The position numbers and the translations under genes are program-made. Under the pieces are notes generated by a model. It had not been told where the DNA came from. It was given only the letters and a program-made list of their open reading frames with translations, and ran no database searches. Of a DNA stretch of 64,000 nucleotides, positions 23,473 through 35,335 are shown one piece after another. Source of the DNA: Phlebotomus papatasi (lineage: Eukaryota; Arthropoda; Insecta; Diptera; Psychodidae). The first letter of the stretch is position 1. Every line of letters starts with the position of its first letter. The stretch is from NCBI RefSeq assembly GCF_024763615.1, contig NC_077224.1, positions 38,140,712-38,204,711 of the forward strand, in the 5' to 3' direction.

Positions 23473-23570
23473 CTTATACGTCTGCAAATTGTCTATCGTA
23501 CAACTGAGTGTCGCCTCTCGACCAATGGGAACAGTTACATTTTGTATAGGTTCGCCAAATTTGGGCAAAT
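23473..23570 (-). CDS. DIP-family Ig protein, exon 'LPKFGEPIQNVTV…DNLQTYK' (first part of Ig domain 1)
   Basis: On the minus strand CTCTTTGCAG|AT opens and ACGTATAAG|GTAATT closes a 98-bp exon: two bases finishing a split codon (G/AT, giving Asp if the previous exon ends in G) then 32 codons. The text PKFGEPIQNVTVPIGREATL-SC is the N-terminal strand set of the first Ig domain of DIP/lachesin-type proteins, with the first disulphide Cys in LSC and an N-glycosylation site NVT. Phase 0 at its 3' end matches exon 2790-2930. DIPs are secreted or membrane-anchored neuronal receptors for Dpr proteins. The upstream signal-peptide exon was not found between here and base 64000. Confidence 0.87.
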
Positions 23571-24589
23571 CTGCAAAGAGAAAAATGAGAAAATTATAAT
23601 GAAATATGTATACATATTGGGAAATTTCCTCATCTCTTTATTTCACATCCTTAAACTGCTTTTGTAGTACAGAGAAGAATTGCCAAAAGCTTCAGTTTAT
23701 ATGGGATAAAAAAGACATGTTTCTCCTCACAATTATTTCACTGCACTGGAGCATAAAATTGCCAAAGAGTGAGAGATCCACGTGAATTGGGATTCTTCCT
23801 TTTGTCACGTGAATATTGGGGGTGGGAAATTGCTGCAGGGAGATGGTAGCATATGGAACTGAGATTATTTTCTCATATTGATATTGATTCAACATCTCTT
23901 TCACCATCCAATATTCTTCTATACGGCTTTTTCTCTGGCCCCACCTTTCATACTTTCTGTGCTGCGTTAAAACACAATTGAAATTGGAAGTAAAATTGAA
24001 AATGATAACTGTTTGAAAATATAACTGAGGGTGGTTGGAGATTGCGGACTGGGGAGAACACAGAAAATTTAATAGGATTTTGAGAATTCGTTAATTTCTC
24101 ACTTTGATTCAAAGAACCTCTCTTTTGCATTAATCAGACCTTTTCAATGGGTCAGCCAAACGAGGGATTAACAACACATAATTTGCAATAAGCCAACATT
24201 AGATATTCTACAACCTGTTCAACAAATTAATTAGGTCATTTGTTAGAAAACATATAAGATTAGCCTATCTGGTTACATTTACATCTTCAATTTAAAGTTC
24301 CCATAAATATTTTCGTAAAGGCTCATTTACACGAAAGATTAGAACTCGAGATTACCTATCTTTGGACGCTACGTGTATTAATTTCAATTTAAATTTATTT
24401 TTATAATACTCTTAAATACGTTCACAATGTTTCGAAATAAAATGGAATGTAATTAATCATTTCTATTTATGCGGAAGGATTATAACAAATTACAAGATCA
24501 CCATTTAAAGAAAAAAAGAAGAATATACTTTTTCAAAATTTTATTTGAGATTAGATACACTGGTTTTTTTTTTTATAAAAGATTGAAAT
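23571..24589. other. Unique sequence upstream of the DIP exon
   Basis: Intronic or 5' flanking sequence of the minus-strand gene. No exon with a donor matching the required phase was found, and no repeats were recognised. Confidence 0.45.
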
Positions 24590-25195
24590 TAGCAAAATTT
24601 CGCATCTTCTTCTTGATTTGTCTCATCAAAGTTTTCACAATATCGTCACCGTGGTCTTTGACTATCTTATTCCACTTATTCTTGAAGACCTCGATACTCT
24701 GGATAGGTTTGGCTTTCTTCTTTGGGTCTTTCGTGATAATACCCCAATATCTTCAATATGAAAGTTCATTTCATTGGTTACGTAATACAGTCATTAGACC
24801 TAAGGGCATGGTCATTAGGCTTAACTCCTATGATTCCTTACCAAGGAAGATTTTTGTGAAAATTGTCATTTAGAACTGGATATTGAGAGCAAATTATCCA
24901 ATAAATTTTGAAAAATCAATAAAATTGCATGTCATTTAGATTTTTGAGACTTTCGAAAACCGGACTAAAACTCCAGCCTGATGCCGGAATCACGGACATC
25001 ATTCTTCTCGTACTATTCTGTGGTTGCTTTTAAGTACGATGTTTAATCTGGCCAGAAGATTGGGGTATGTCTTGGCTTCTGTATAGAGGAATTATGTATT
25101 TTTGAAGGCACACTGTAATGTTAATGGACGAATTCATGATGCTCTCCGCCTAGCTTTGACGTACACATGTGCAGATCGCCCCTCAAACCACGATT
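24590..25195 (-). pseudogene. Degraded Tc1/mariner-superfamily transposase, C-terminal half
   Basis: The minus strand from 25195 reads RGDLHMCTSKLGGEHHEFV, then in another frame QKPRHTPIFWPD*TSYLKATTE*YEKNDV (the FWPDLASCHYSK..L.WYE block holding the second catalytic Asp), then after a gap ITKDPKKKAKPIQSIEVF and WNKIVKDHGDDIVKTLM, ending KKKMRNF. The block order is that of Tc1/mariner (ITm) DDE transposases. Stops and frameshifts make it non-functional. A relative in opposite orientation lies at 38640-39285. The plus-strand frame over 24469-24873 is its antisense. Confidence 0.72.
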
Positions 25196-25207
25196 TTTCT
25201 TGGAAAG

Positions 25208-26024
25208 CAGGGGAGACCGGGGTAGAATTAGCCACCAATGAAATTTTTCATTGCGTATAATTTGTACTAAAAATGTTTGTATGAGGCTGACAAATATTTC
25301 AATTAATAGTAAAGGAAGTAGGGAAGACTGAGGCAAAATTTGTCAAAATGAAAATTTCAATATTCACTATTTTCTAAAATAAAAGAGATTGAGGTTAGAA
25401 ATTTTTATTATAGATAGCTTTCAGAAACCTTCTCAAACTTATAAAGTTTCAAGGGATTCGAGGAAGGAATATGTAAAATAAAAAACAATGAAATTTTGAG
25501 CCCTATTTTTGGAATACTTGGGTTACAGAAAATATCAATACTGATTAGCTCAATTTAAGCACATTTTTCTCGTTAAGATAGAGAAAAATTATCTTCGACA
25601 AAGTTGTAGAGGAATAAATTTCCTATAAAAATATGTCTATTTGTTATTTTTAATATTTGCGATGAGAGTAAAACGTCACAAATTATCCGAAGACTGACAA
25701 AATTTTCACCAGAAATTTTGAGAATCTCTACAAAATCGACTTTTAGAAAATGATTCGAAAATCACATTTCTTTCGAGATAGAGGAAAATAGTCTTCTTCA
25801 ATGTTATAGAGCAGTAAATTTCCCATAAAAATATGCTCATTATAAAACATTTAAGTTTTCTCAGAGCTCGTGAAAGAATTAAATATGCGTTTTGACAAGT
25901 TTTGCCCCAGTCTTCCCTATATATTTAGAATAAAGAGTGGTTTCCTCAATATTCCTTCAAAGGTAAAATGTAAGATATCACTATCTAATACTAAACGTGG
26001 CTAATTCTGTCCCGGTCTCCCCTA
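25208..26024. mobile_element. MITE 'GGGGAGACCGGGG' copy 2, split by a nested MITE
   Basis: Left AGGGGAGACCGGGGTAGAATT and right (26000-26022) GCTAATTCTGTCCCGGTCTCCCCTA are inverted termini. The alignment to copy 1 covers 25210-25320 and 25918-26000. The host element is interrupted exactly after GGAAGTA by 25321-25917. Non-coding. Confidence 0.78.
25321..25917. mobile_element. ~600-bp MITE GGGAAGACTGAGGCAAAATTT, nested
   Basis: TA|GGGAAGACTGAGGCAAAATTT on the left and AAGTTTTGCCCCAGTCTTCCC|TA on the right are inverted ends flanked by TA. The left half of the same family stands alone at 57774-57970 (TAGGGGAGACTGGGGCAAAA), proving it is an independent family. Confidence 0.8.
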
Positions 26025-26689
26025 CTCATGGTTTTTGAATCTGTACTTTTTGTCATATCAAGTTACTAGACTTTGCGGTGTGATAATGCCGTCTTGGTAA
26101 TTGTTTAAAGGACTTCAAGAAAAAGTGGAATAAAATTGTTTGATGATCTTGCGAAGTTTTGAATTACGAAATTTGACTACGAAATTTTGATAATTAAAAA
26201 CTTGAATAAAAAAAGAGTTTATCTAAGTAACCTAAACAATTAAGTAAAGTTTCAAATATATTTATATTCTTTAATATTTATGAAATTTTTGATTTTAAAA
26301 CATTTTCTTTGGGAACAATCTTAACGTGAACACGCTTTACGAAGTAAATCACTAAAACCGTTTTCACAAGACTCGCATACATTCCACCAGTGAGTCTCGG
26401 AAAATTTTCCTAGTGGTTCGTGCGTATGACAAAACCTCAAATCAAAAGGAATTTAATACGTCTGTGTGCAAAAATTTTAGTAAACTAAATTGAAATCATT
26501 GGAAAATCACTCACCGCGTCAACAGAAATTTTCCAATACTTTTATTGCAAATACTTCACATACCAATCATCCTTGTTTCACAACACAAAGCAATTGATTC
26601 TAATAAACATAAATATTTTGAATTCAAAAGCTTTACAGAGAAGCTAAAATAAATTTTCTGACATTTTCAATTCAAAATTTTGAAAATTC
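26025..26689. other. AT-rich unique sequence
   Basis: No genes, terminal repeats or shared blocks recognised. Confidence 0.4.
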
Positions 26690-27125
26690 AGCCATTGGAA
26701 CATGATTTTTGGAGACTATTTTTTCAAAAAAATCTCTATTTGTCGTAGATATGATCACTCTCAGAGAATATCCATCTGAAGTCAAAAAGCAATATATTTC
26801 CTGTTATCAGAAGAGTTAAGTTTTCAGTAAAGTATTTTAAATTAAAAGTTAGCATTTTCGATGTAATATATACCACGTTTCGTATTATAATAAATTGTGA
26901 TCTGTCCACCGCAAAGTTTGTTGTTGTTTTCATTAAAGGTCTTTAAAAATCAGACATAGCGTCAAAATTTTTAAAATTTTGAAATGAAAAATTAGAGAAT
27001 ATAGTTTTAATGCTATACTTTAAAGTGCTTAAGAGCTTGAAACATATGTTATTTCAATTATTTTACTGAAAAAGAATAAAGAAAATATGCTCTATTTTAG
27101 TCCTTGTAACTCACGTAGCCCCTTA
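26690..27125. mobile_element. Inverted-repeat element E, copy 2 (right side)
   Basis: TGATTTTTGGAGACTATTTTTTC, GAAAATATAGTTTTAATGCTATAC, AAGAGCTTGAAAC and terminal TGTAACTCACGTAGCCCCTTAA match the right arm of copies at 11120-11672 and 44835-45720. The left arm end is not intact. Confidence 0.5.
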
Positions 27126-27134
27126 AAAGATTTG

Positions 27135-27786
27135 TAGAGGGAAGTGGGGCACATTTGAAAGTGGGGCACCATGGAATTGGTATTTTTCACATAGTTTTAA
27201 ATAAAATTAAGCCCTATCGTGATGTAATTTAGATCAGATTTAGAACAGATTGAGAAGCTAAATTACATTATGATATGACTTAGTTCCACTTAGGGTAAAT
27301 TCAGCTAATTCAAAACCTGCTCCAAATGGAAATTTTTCGCTACTCCAAATGGAACCGTCATTTTTTCCATTATAAATACAGTACTTATATTTATTTATTT
27401 TCTATACCATAATTTCATTATTTAGTTAATTTTAGTTTTGGAAGCCTTTCGTCGCGGTTTCATTTACACTGTTTAAACTTTCCCTTGTCTCCATTTGGAT
27501 TAATTTGTTTCCAATAGCAACATTTTACACTCGCGTATTTTTCTTGTATTTAAGAAGTTTTCAAATTATATTTAAAGAATATTCACTAAACAGTAGCATT
27601 CTAGAAGAGTCAAGGAACAAATTTATGTAATTCTCTTCAGAAAAAATATGAACTTAATGTGATGAATCTTCTGTCAATGTTAAAGCGTCTGGAAATGGTT
27701 TTGAATTGGGACATTTACTCTAAACATAGTAGAAAAAACCCAATTTCAAAGGTGCCCCACTTTCAAAGGTGCTCCACTTCCCCCTA
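27135..27786. mobile_element. MITE, TAGGGGGAAG family, long copy with nested element
   Basis: TAGAGGGAAGTGGGGCAC … GTGCTCCACTTCCCCCTA inverted ends, with the sub-terminal AAGTGGGGCACC / GGTGCCCCACTTT doubled. The interior is shared with 20347-20576 up to 27290. A second element with its own inverted ends occupies 27291-27722. Confidence 0.75.
27291..27722. mobile_element. MITE TAGGGTAAATTCAGC nested in the 27135 element
   Basis: TAGGGTAAATTCAGCTAATT…CAAAACC at the left pairs with GGTTTTGAATTGGGACATTT…ACTCTA at the right (about 27 bp, a few mismatches). Non-coding. Confidence 0.65.
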
Positions 27787-27825
27787 CTGGTCTGTAATTT
27801 TACTACAATAAACCTTCCTTTTTCC

Positions 27826-27900
27826 TTAAGGGGTTACGTGGGTCAAGAAGACTTAAAAAACATAATTTTTTTTTTAATTAAATGCCGTTTTTTCTTTTAA
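27826..27900. repeat. Solo left end of element E
   Basis: CCTTAAGGGGTTACGTGGGTC and AAGAAGACTTAAAAA match the left arm start at 44829-44862. Confidence 0.5.
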
Positions 27901-29569
27901 TTGCAAATGTCACATAAGTGCGATTTTTTTGCAAATTTTTTCATAGTGAAAATTGATAATAATTGAGATTACCATCGAATCAATTTCCTATTTTATTTGT
28001 TATGGGTTAATTCAAAGTTTCTAAGCAACTTCCTGTAACCTTATAACAAAGCTTCCTGTAGAGCTCTTGATATCAGAAAATTAAATTGGGTATTATCTAA
28101 AGTATTATCTAAATGTATTTAAGTACTTTATGGCATGAAAAATTTTAATTTTATTATATTTTACTTAATGTTATAAATAGAAAAAATTTGAATAAAGTCA
28201 TTGAATAAAGTCTAGTTACAGCGTAAATGGATTAAAATATTTTGTGAAATTAAATGCTTAATGCTAAAAACTCCATATAAATTAGGATCACGAATCACCA
28301 TATTTAATCATAAATAAGGATTTTAAAGCTTTGTTTATAGCTCCTCTAGAACACCAAAGTGGCTTACACATATATAATTTTCCTAATGAGTCTATAAATT
28401 TGCTCACAGTTAATGTTTTCAACCCACTATTTTTTCTGTTGTTATTTGCTTTTCCTCATTATTCGCTAATAAGCATGGATAAGAATATAGGAAAACTTTA
28501 GTAATGTAAAATAGTTAATGGAAATGTTTTGTAATTTGCCAAATAAAATTGATAGGTGGAGTAAATTGTTAGATTGAAGTTTTCGGGTAGTGAAAGGTAT
28601 TGTATGGATTTTGTGCAGAGCAATAGAAAATGTGAAATTGTTTAAGCAAACGACTTCTGAGGATTTTTCTGCAACATACAATGCAGCTTCTACCATTGAG
28701 TGCTTTTCCGGACGGAAGATATATACATATATACATGTTTTTATATATATGTCTATATATGTATATATCAAATTATATAGAATAGTCTGTTGGACAAGTA
28801 AAAACTCTTCCTATGTTGAAAGAAAATACTTGAAGACTACTTGTGAATTCTCAATTCCACTGGGATTCTCTTGTCCATGCAACGAAAATACCGAGGCAAA
28901 GAAATTCTCTACTGGTTATAGTGGTCGGTTGGATTTTAGTGGGTAACCGATACTTTGTTGAAAACTTCATTTCACCACAGAACATCTCGGTGGGAATTCA
29001 CATCAAATGAATTTTGATGTGATTCACAAACCAACATCGCACCATCTGAGACCCAAACGCGATGACAACAAGCATTTTCAACCACATGAATGGGAATTAA
29101 GGAATTTACATTTTATACCAATATTTCAAGTTTCATTCTTGATTTTTACCATCTTCCATGCCTGTCTGGGGCTGCATAATTAAATCTTTCATTATTCCTT
29201 TTCACATGAATTTGAACAAACTTTTCTCTCAATCGTCAACAATTGAATGAAAAAGTTCAACGTGAACTTAAAAATACCCCCAAAAAATTTTTATTCGTAG
29301 AATTTGACAATTGAATATTCTATAAACATATAAATAAAAAGGGCAGAGATGTTTTTATTCCAAAGTCAAAACAAGTGGTTTCTGTACAAAAAATCGTCTC
29401 GCCAATTTAAGAAAATTCCCGAAGACTAATAGTCATCATTTTTCACAGTAAGGAATCCTTAAGAAAAATGAGGTAGAATAGCAAGAGCAAACAGTTGAGG
29501 ATGGAAAATGTATTGGTAAAAAAGATATTCTGGAAAAATACTCACTCTTAAAGTCGAATATTACTAGGG
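27901..29569. other. Unique sequence with an AT-rich microsatellite patch
   Basis: Imperfect (TATA/TACATA)n at about 28718-28770. The open frames around 28466-28946 read through it on both strands and have no motifs. 28930-29200 is non-repetitive and more mixed in composition. Confidence 0.45.
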
Positions 29570-29776
29570 GAAGTCTTTCAGGCTTTGTACATACAAACAT
29601 TTTATATTTTCCTCATATTCTTTTAATGAATCTGACCAAGTGGCAATATATTTTAATAGCTAGTCCTAAGTCACACGTTTTCTGAAAAAAAATAGGTTAG
29701 ATTCATTAAAAGAATATGGGAAAATATAAAATGTTTGAAACCAGAGTAAGTGCGAAGCCTGAAAGACTTCCACTAA
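29570..29776. mobile_element. Foldback element, arms ~85 bp
   Basis: CTAGGGGAAGTCTTTCAGGC…ACATTTTATATTTTCC…ATTCTTTTAATGAATCTGACC pairs with the inverse at 29690-29776 (…GAAGCCTGAAAGACTTCCACTA). One related arm lies at 3840-3930. Confidence 0.7.
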
Positions 29777-29847
29777 CTAAATAAGAAATACCGAGTTATT
29801 CTAAATATAAATCAAACACCGTACATTAATATCTTGATGTAGACGCT

Positions 29848-30235
29848 TAGGGGAGACCGGGGTATAATTAGCCAGGTGTAGAACTAGCTAGTAGATTTTT
29901 CTCGTGTACTTTAAAATTTACATTGAGCAAAGAATTTTAAAGCTCGAACGCAAAGAGGGGGCAGTTATATAATCGTATTTTTTTCAAATTGTCACCGTCC
30001 TAGAGCTTAAACGGTAAGAGATATCAGCTTCCGGTCTTCGGTGACCCCAATAAAAAAAATAATATCTCCAGACTCCAGACATTTTTTTCTTTTCCACCCA
30101 CTCCCCCTCCGTCCCCTCCAAAACAATGTTTTTTTTGGTTTTCCTCAAAATTGGCAAAAACTTTTTCAATGATTTCAGGATATGCTTTAGAGGTATTCCA
30201 CAAGAACATTTCGTCCAAACATACCTATGACCGAA
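29848..30235. repeat. Left end of 'GGGGAGACCGGGG' MITE followed by a piece of the modular-element family
   Basis: TAGGGGAGACCGGGGTATAA at 29848 matches the termini at 21673 and 25208. From about 29985, CGTCCTAGAGCTTAAACGG…TCAGCTTCCGGTCTTCGGTGACC and ACATTTCGTCCAAACATACCT recur at 35180-35330 and 35821-35980. Confidence 0.55.
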
Positions 30236-30595
30236 AAATTAGGTAATAAATCAGTTAAGTACCATTTTTTTTATTTTGAAATACTTTTGTCTAAATCCTG
30301 TCATCCCACAATTTAAATTTAAAATTGATATAAAATTGTAATTTTAATGTGACAGTTTTTGGCCCAGTATTTTGTTTTCTGAGTTGTTAGTAAAGATATC
30401 ATAGTTTTACCTTGTTTCTGGTTTAATAAAGTTAATTAAGATATATTTTTCAGTTGCATAATAGTTATCTGCTTTTTTATAAGATGATAAACACTGAAAC
30501 AGCCCTTGAGGCAGATGTAGACACTTTTCCGTGGCAGGCTAAAATTATAAACGATTTTTCACTAATACATGGATAATTGTTAGATGGAAAAGGAC

Positions 30596-30820
30596 TAGGG
30601 GAAAGTACTCTCCTTTTGAATGTTCATGCCTTCGAATAATGTGAGTTTTCTTTTATTTTTCTTAAGACACTTACACCTTTCTATTAAATATTAGTTAGCT
30701 TATCAATTATTGATAATTACGAGATAATTATGTGTAAGTCTCTTAGGAAAAATAAAGAAAAATCGAAAATTCACATTATTCGAAGGCATGAACGTTCGAA
30801 AGGAGAGTTCTTTCCCCTAT
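30596..30820. mobile_element. Foldback element, arms ~95 bp
   Basis: TAGGGGAAAGTACTCTCCTTTTG…CATGCCTTCGAATAATGTGA…TTTTCTTAAGA pairs with CTCTTAGGAAAAATAAAG…TTCACATTATTCGAAGGCATG…AAAGGAGAGTTCTTTCCCCTA. Both ends show the TAGGGG terminus common to many families here. Confidence 0.75.
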
Positions 30821-31565
30821 TCTTATTTCTAGCAATATTGTCATTTGGATGTGCGATTTGTGAAATACATTTTTCAGAATATTTGCTTCAATTAATTTAT
30901 ATCAAAAAAATCATGAAAAAGTTGGCTAAATGCATTTTCTAAATGCTAAATGACTTAATAGACCAAGATATTAAACCAGTGGTAAGCCCAGATAAGCTTA
31001 TGGTAGCTGAGATTCTTTACAGGTGTCCTCGAAATGCGTGCAACTCAGGGTGCTTGCAACTTGGAATACGGGAAAAATTCGATTGTAAGTTGAATTTTTG
31101 GGGTAAACAATCACTTCTCCATTCATTTATTATATTGACTTCTATTTAAAAATAGAGAATAAGAGCCCTATTTCAAAAGTGCTCCAATTCAAAGATGACC
31201 CATTTCCTCTTATATAGTAAAAGCTGGAGATGTGCACGAAATATCATAGATTCCTGCAACCTTCTACTTTATGATTATTCGTATAAACATTTTAAAGAAA
31301 CAACATTTGATAAGTCAGGAAGAACTATTTTCTCTATGGGTCGTCAGTGACCCAATTGTCCTCAACCTAATAACGATTTTTAAAGTCAAACGTTAAGCGC
31401 CATTACGGCCTTTACTGATCATTGTTAGGTCCGGTTCCATTTAAAATAGGAAAACAACCATATTTCAAGGTGTCCCACTATCATCCCCTATTAAATTTTG
31501 CTTAAAACTTAATTTAGAACATCAAGGTATATTAGGAATTTTTTTGAATGATTTATAAATCAATA
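30821..31565. other. Intergenic/intronic sequence with MITE scraps
   Basis: 31165-31210 (CCTATTTCAAAAGTGCTCC…AAAGATGACCCATTTCC) and 31450-31490 (CAAGGTGTCCCACTATC) resemble right ends of the TAGGGGGAAG family. No gene recognised. Confidence 0.4.
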
Positions 31566-32261
31566 CACTAAGAAAAAAATCTAAAAAGTTAAAACAACTC
31601 TATGGTAGACTTGAATTAACTCTACGAATATCGATGAAATTGTTACTCTTTTTCGTTGTAAAATTTCAAAAATAAGAGTTGAAACAACTTCTCGTGCGAG
31701 TTGAATTAATTTGTCGGATATCGATGTAATTATTACTCTTTTTGGTATAAAATTTCAACTCGACTGAAGTATATGCTTAAGTGTTTTCGTTTTAAGAATA
31801 TACTTCAGTCAAGAAGATTTTCGTGTGACAAAGTTCATATGGAACATGAACTAGGAATATGCCTAACAGTGTTTCATGAAGAGATATGCATGCATCATAC
31901 GTGATATATCGCTCGGAATACAGGGAACTTGAGATCAAGAAAATATTAATAAAGAAAATGATAAAATTAAAAAAAAACATAAAATTGCAAAATCTATCCA
32001 TTTTGGAATTTGAAAGAGTTATTTTAACTCCAAAAAATATTTTTTTAACTCTTGGAACGAGTTATTTTCAGTCTTAAAAAGAGTTATTTACACTCTTTTG
32101 TCATGTAAATTTTAGGAAAAAAAGTCAAAACAACTCTTCCGAACATTACACCTAAATAGAAGTAAAATCAACTCCGAAATATAGTTAATCGAAAATCACA
32201 ACGAAAAAGAGTTAATTCAACATCGATTCGAGTAAGTTTTACTCGATTATTTTTCGGAGTG
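31566..32261. mobile_element. ~700-bp MITE with CACTAAGAAAAA ends, TA duplication
   Basis: TA|CACTAAGAAAAAAATC and GATTATTTTTCGGAGTG|TA are inverted termini. The interior is rich in GAGTTAAAACAACTC-type motifs in both orientations (31587, 31678, 32128). The frames at 31792 and 31886 are non-coding shadows. Confidence 0.75.
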
Positions 32262-33989
32262 TACAAATCGGCAGTGAATCGGCAAACAAGTTAAAAATAA
32301 ATAAAGTAAGGAAAAATTGAAAAGACTATTAGATTGACAATTAACTTTATTAAAGGCAAATATAATTTTTTTAATTTCTCGAGTTTGAGAATTTTGCAAA
32401 TTCCGCACATTATTCCAATTTTTTTATTATAAATTGGATAACCCATAAATCTCCACAATTGTTGTATTTTTATCTTAAAAAAAAACAATAAATAAATAAT
32501 AATTAGTAATTTTTATAAGAAATTTAGATTTTAATGTAATAATGCTAAATGCAATTGTGCGTGTAATTCAGTACATACATATCACCTCCTTTTCGAATTA
32601 TCCGTCTAGAAGCCAAAATGTGTCCCGGGAGCAATAGATTTTTCGTCAAGCCCATCCCATACCCACAAATAAAATGCCCCTGTAATAGCCCTCTAACACA
32701 ATTCTCAATGGAATAAGAAAAGACGGGAAAAAATCCCCATTTATTCCAAACGGAAATTCCTAGACTATGGATAGAATTTCCACTGAGTAAACAGAAAAGA
32801 CCCTTCAAATTGACAGACAGAAAATAGAGAAATTAAACAGAGGGTAAGAAAAGCAGGATGAAAAGCTATGCGTGAAAATTGGATATAATTTTCACGAATT
32901 AAAACTTCCCACGGGGGAACTTTGGTAGGAGCTTAGTTGCGGCTCGTGGAGCTTTGTCATCGTGAGCATTAAAAGTTTTTGCGTCAAGTGGCAAGTCATT
33001 ATGGCTAATAACATGATTTGTTGGATATTTTTCTCGCAAGTTCCCCCTAAAAAAAACCCATTGAGGTGGGAAAAAGAAGAAAAACTCCCCAAAAAAGCCT
33101 TGAATTAAATGAAATATCGTGTTTAATAATTTACACATATACTTCTCGCGCACCCAAAAAGCAATATTTACTTCCTCAATTTTCTTCACGTGAGTGTGAG
33201 AAAGTAAATTAATCAATGTAATTTAGGATTATTTATCCGCTCAAAAACCCAAACCATTTATATACATAAAGAAAATACATCCTATCGAAGATTTTCTCTA
33301 GTAAATTTCTGAAGAGAAGTGGGGGCTTTCTCATAATATTGAAAAGTTGATAGGAAAGTTAACCATAAAAAGCTGTGAATTTGATGCTCTTATAAAGTTT
33401 CATATCTCTTCCACACGGGATAGCTTCAGTATTTTCTCCCTATGGAGCACCATAGTGGACTTTCTTTGATATGGCAAAAGTTTTCGTATGTTTTTCACAG
33501 ACTTTGCCTTGTGAAATGAAGAATATTTAGCATGATGTTTCTCTTGGTAAAAGTCATGTGAATAGGTTATGGGTATTTTCACACTCACTTATTATTGAAG
33601 TTGGGATGGTGATGATAACTCTTTTACACATAGTAACTTAAGTTTAAGAGTATTTTATAGTAAGGTCTAGTCAACAATAATTATAGAACTTTTGAGCTTT
33701 AATATTTGATCTTTTCAACCTCAATGTATTCAAACTGAACTTTATCATGTCGATTTAAGTAGTTAAATTCAAATTAGTTAGTTAAGTCAAACTTAGATTT
33801 AACATCCAATAAATCCTTGAACACCCTTTAACCTCTTTATCAGTGAATCAGCTTACGTCTAACCTTGGAAAATCCAACAGAATGTGATTCGGTGTATTTT
33901 TTACCTATATGGACTACCTCCATGACAAGTTGAATTTTTTATACGGAGATATTTGAAGCCAACTCATAAATTGATTTCAGACTCTGCTC
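32262..33989. other. Mostly unique sequence
   Basis: 32540-33220 is compositionally mixed and non-repetitive. 33815-33920 is the inverted copy of the 4800-4975 repeat. No exon identified. Confidence 0.45.
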
Positions 33990-34665
33990 ACAGGGCTCTG
34001 AAAAATCAATCATGAAAGTTACTAAAATTAATCCCAAAAGTTACTAAAATTAACCTATCAGCTTACTGAAATGGATCCTCTCGATATTCTAAAATCATTC
34101 CTGAAAGTTACTAATTTTAACCCCCCAGGTTACTAAAATTGATCCCCTTGATATTCTAAAATCAATCCTGAATGTTACTAAAATTAATCCTAAAAATTAC
34201 TAAAATTAACCTATCAGGTTACTAAAATTGATCCCCTCGATATTCTAAAATCAATCCTAAATGTTACTAAAATTAATCCAGAAAGTTACTAAAATATTCT
34301 AAAGATATTCTAAAATCAATCCTGAAAATGACTAAAATGAATCCTTAAATTTACTAATATTAACCCACAGGTTACTAAAATTAACCCCCTAGGCTACTAA
34401 AATTGATCACTTAGATATTCTAAAATCAATCCCGAAAATTACTAAAATTAACCCATCAGGTTACCAAAATTTACCCTTTGGATATTCTAAAAGCAATCCA
34501 GATAGTTTCTAATATTAATCCTCCAGTTACTGAAATTGATCCTCTCGATACTCTAGAAATAACCCTATTTTAAACTATTATTAATCCGTAATATTCTAAA
34601 ATTATATAAAGATTTTAGAAATTTTTGATCCACCAGTTACTAAAATTAATCCTATGGACTGTTAG
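33990..34665. repeat. Degenerate tandem array of 'GTTACTAAAATTAATCC' units
   Basis: Some 25 units related to GTTACTAAAATTAAYCC alternate with GATATTCTAAAATCAATCC in a higher-order pattern (roughly 23-bp steps; 60-110-bp superunits such as CCTGAAAGTTACTAAAATTA + CCTATCAGGTTACTAAAATT + GATCCCCTCGATATTC). Non-coding minisatellite. Confidence 0.85.
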
Positions 34666-35164
34666 ACAACTTTTCGTAATTTTACCTAAAATTAAGAAAT
34701 CGAATTACTTGGAGCAAAATTTACCATAATTTTAGTATGATTTAAGTAAAAATTTCTTAATTTTAGTCAAAGATTTTTCTGTGTGTATACACATTACAGA
34801 ATCTTATAATACTAAAAAAAAAACTTCTCACTTTTAAGATATTTCGCAATCGTCCTAAAAGGGTTAAGTCCACGTAAAATGTCAGGTCACTTATGCCTTT
34901 TATAACAACATACTTATTGCAAAAACATAGCATCACAGAAGGTTAAAAGGTTCAAAGAACTATTATCATTTTTTTTATTATCAAGGTTTCTTTATCATTA
35001 AAATAATGAGCATAATAATCCCTTTTAAAATAAGAATATTTTTAGTCCCAAATAATTTGTTTATACTTTTGGTGATAAGGCCTAGATTTTTTGACTCTAT
35101 CATCTCTGCCCCCCTGATTTCTAAGGGCTCTAGTTGTTTTTACAGTTGGAACTTAATGAGAAAG

Positions 35165-35335
35165 CAATTATATAAATAACTTTTTTAAATTGTAACCATC
35201 CTGGAGCTTAAACGGTATGAGATATTAGCTTCTGGTCTTCGGTAACCCTCGGTAACGAATTCTTTTATTTTTGGATAAATATGTTTTGAAGGTAGTTCAG
35301 GTGAACATTTCGTCCCAACATACCTTGATCCAAAA
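35165..35335. repeat. Piece of the modular-element family
   Basis: CATCCTGGAGCTTAAACGG, GCTTCTGGTCTTCGGTAACC and GGTAGTTCAGGTGAACATTT match blocks at 29985-30235 and 35830-35970. Confidence 0.5.

Noticed and set aside
24469..24873. 134-codon plus-strand open frame with hydrophobic stretches
   Set aside because: It is the antisense of the degraded Tc1/mariner transposase C terminus on the minus strand.
33990..34665. Repeat array considered as CRISPR
   Set aside because: Units are degenerate, adjacent and AT-rich with no constant-length unique spacers, and the DNA is clearly eukaryotic.
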